From: CAMEON01 sp963609805 | Lineage (GTDB): Bacteria; Bacillota; Clostridia; Oscillospirales; CAG-272 | Assembly: GCA_963609805.1 (NCBI GenBank) | Contig: CAVDLN010000005.1 | Coordinates: forward strand, 1-33,693 | Direction of reading: 5' to 3' | DNA: 33,693 nt | Translations under genes and position numbers: made by a program | Notes under the pieces: model-generated | Told to the model about the DNA's origin: nothing | The model's input: the letters and a program-made list of their open reading frames with translations, nothing else | The model's database searches: none | Part shown: positions 32,622-33,693 of the stretch, one piece after another | Position numbering within the stretch: the stretch's first letter is position 1 | Layout: the number at the start of each line of letters is the position of its first letter

Positions 32622-33693
32622 ATGGCAATGCTTGCACAGACGCCCCCTATGGGCTTTAACACATGGAATACTTTCGGCCCCAACATCAATGAGAAAATGG
32701 TTCTGGAGATCACGGATGTCATCGTAGAGCAGGGCTACCGCGACGCGGGCTACAAGTATGTCGTCATCGATGACTGCTGGCTGCTGCGGGAGCGCAATGA
32801 GAAAGGGGAGTTGGTTCCCGATCCGGAGAAATTCCCGCACGGCATGAAGTATATTGCCGACTATGTCCATTCCAAGGGTCTGAAGTTCGGTATGTATTCC
32901 TGCGCCGGTACCCGTACCTGTGCCGGGTATCCGTCCTCCTTTGATCACGAGTATCAGGATGCACGCACCTTCGCATCGTGGGACGTGGATTTTCTGAAGT
33001 ATGATTACTGCAATTTCCCGACCTTTGCCAACTGCAAGCACCGTTACCTGCAGATGGCCATGGCACTGCGTGCGACCGGACGGGACATCCTCTTTTCCGC
33101 CTGCAACTGGGGCGTTCAGGCACCGTGGGATTGGATGCGCAGCGTCGGAGCACATATGTACCGTTCCACCGGCGATATTATCGATACCTTTGCTTCCACT
33201 TCCGATATTGCCAAGAGCCAGATGAATAACTTCAATGCCAACGCCGCAGGCTGCTTCAACGACATGGACATGCTGACCGTCGGTATGGACGGAAAGGGCT
33301 TTGTCGGACGCGAAAACTGCAATAACGAAACCGAATACCAGACGCAGTTCGCATACTGGTGCTTCTGCGGTGCACCGCTGATGATCGGATCGGATCTGCG
33401 TGTCATGGACGGCAAGTACCGTGCACTGCTCCAGAATCCCGGCCTCATTGCGCTGGATCAGGATCCCGAATGCAGACCTCCCTACGTCGTGCGGCAGGAG
33501 GGCGGCTGGACGGTTATGATACGTCATCTTGCAAACGATGACTTTGCTATCGGCGTATTCAATTTCTGCGGAGATGCACGTATGGCTGAGGTTATGTTCG
33601 CCGAGTTGGGCGTGCCTGCGGCATCCGGTGTGCGGCTCGCGCTGACCGATATTGTTACCGGTGAGGATCTCGGCGAGCAGAAGGACGATCTGT
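32622..33693 (+). CDS. GH27 alpha-galactosidase-like enzyme (3' end outside window)
   Basis: The first 357 codons are present; the reading frame is open to the right edge, so the gene is partial. AAGGAG (32607-32612) sets the ATG at 32622. Family signatures: PPMGFNTWNTF at the start, YVVIDDCW, FLKYDYC with nucleophile Asp128, and CFNDMDML with acid/base Asp216 in place of the usual NDPDML. PLMIGSDLR and NPGLIALDQDP follow, then the C-terminal beta domain begins. No signal peptide is seen, so it is probably cytoplasmic. It releases terminal alpha-galactose or, in some relatives, alpha-N-acetylgalactosamine or beta-L-arabinopyranose. With the GH99-like and discoidin-module proteins it suggests a galactose-containing glycan target (inference). 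Confidence 0.94.
   Translation, partial: MAMLAQTPPMGFNTWNTFGPNINEKMVLEITDVIVEQGYRDAGYKYVVIDDCWLLRERNEKGELVPDPEKFPHGMKYIADYVHSKGLKFGMYSCAGTRTCAGYPSSFDHEYQDARTFASWDVDFLKYDYCNFPTFANCKHRYLQMAMALRATGRDILFSACNWGVQAPWDWMRSVGAHMYRSTGDIIDTFASTSDIAKSQMNNFNANAAGCFNDMDMLTVGMDGKGFVGRENCNNETEYQTQFAYWCFCGAPLMIGSDLRVMDGKYRALLQNPGLIALDQDPECRPPYVVRQEGGWTVMIRHLANDDFAIGVFNFCGDARMAEVMFAELGVPAASGVRLALTDIVTGEDLGEQKDDL

Overview
The window looks like chromosomal DNA from an uncultured or gut-type Clostridia (Firmicutes; Oscillospirales-like is my best guess). The reasons are a SCIFF peptide with its radical SAM maturase, a miaB-ricA-mutS gene order shared with Bacillus, strong AGGAGG ribosome binding sites, sigma-A promoters close to TTGACA-17-TATAAT, and a large investment in secreted proteins and glycan-active enzymes. 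There is no phage, transposon, CRISPR array or rRNA. The only RNA gene seen is one tRNA-Arg.

Layout. (1) 223-6666: a 2147-residue exported protein joining a Pmp-like right-handed beta-helix, a class-3-lipase-like alpha/beta hydrolase, several beta-sandwich and InlB-type repeats, a chitobiase-C-terminal-like domain, an acidic Thr/Asp/Glu linker and a Gly-Cys C-terminal membrane tail. (2) 6721-6946: a long hairpin terminator shared with a leftward tRNA-Arg(ACG) gene whose acceptor stem carries mismatches. (3) 7067-12354: a housekeeping operon, miaB - ricA/ymcA-like - mutS - cysteine hydrolase, with a clear promoter and a clear terminator. (4) 12365-13866: a dicluster ferredoxin-like protein and a Crp/Fnr regulator, divergently transcribed around one FNR-like palindrome. 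The palindrome is placed to activate the ferredoxin gene and repress the regulator gene. (5) 13881-21440: an M16C zinc peptidase, a Lys-rich small protein, a short-chain dehydrogenase and a 1069-residue lipoprotein of unknown function, probably co-transcribed. (6) 21483-23218: two leftward xylose-isomerase-like TIM barrel proteins in an operon. (7) 23331-26568: an insulated scfA (SCIFF) unit, then scfB (SCIFF maturase) and an Orn/Lys/Arg decarboxylase-family protein. (8) 26604-33693: a glycan region with a surface-anchored barrel protein carrying two discoidin-like modules (leftward), a cytoplasmic GH99/WbsX-like protein (rightward), dTMP kinase, and the first 357 codons of a GH27 alpha-galactosidase-like enzyme that runs off the right edge.

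How it fits together. Exported proteins (the lipase/beta-helix giant, the lipoprotein and the discoidin-module protein) would work at the cell surface on host or plant polymers. GH99-like and GH27-like proteins lacking signal peptides, and sugar-phosphate isomerase/epimerase-like barrels, would process the products inside the cell. Two of the surface proteins end in the same unusual Gly-Cys-Ser-Ser tail after an acidic linker, and the lipoprotein has the mirror arrangement (lipidated Cys, then acidic linker). This suggests one envelope-anchoring logic.

The observations I rate highest are the SCIFF precursor (extra Cys, and Gly at the position where I recall the thioether acceptor Thr), the shared Gly-Cys tails, the lipase/beta-helix fusion, and the geometry of the Crp/Fnr operator.
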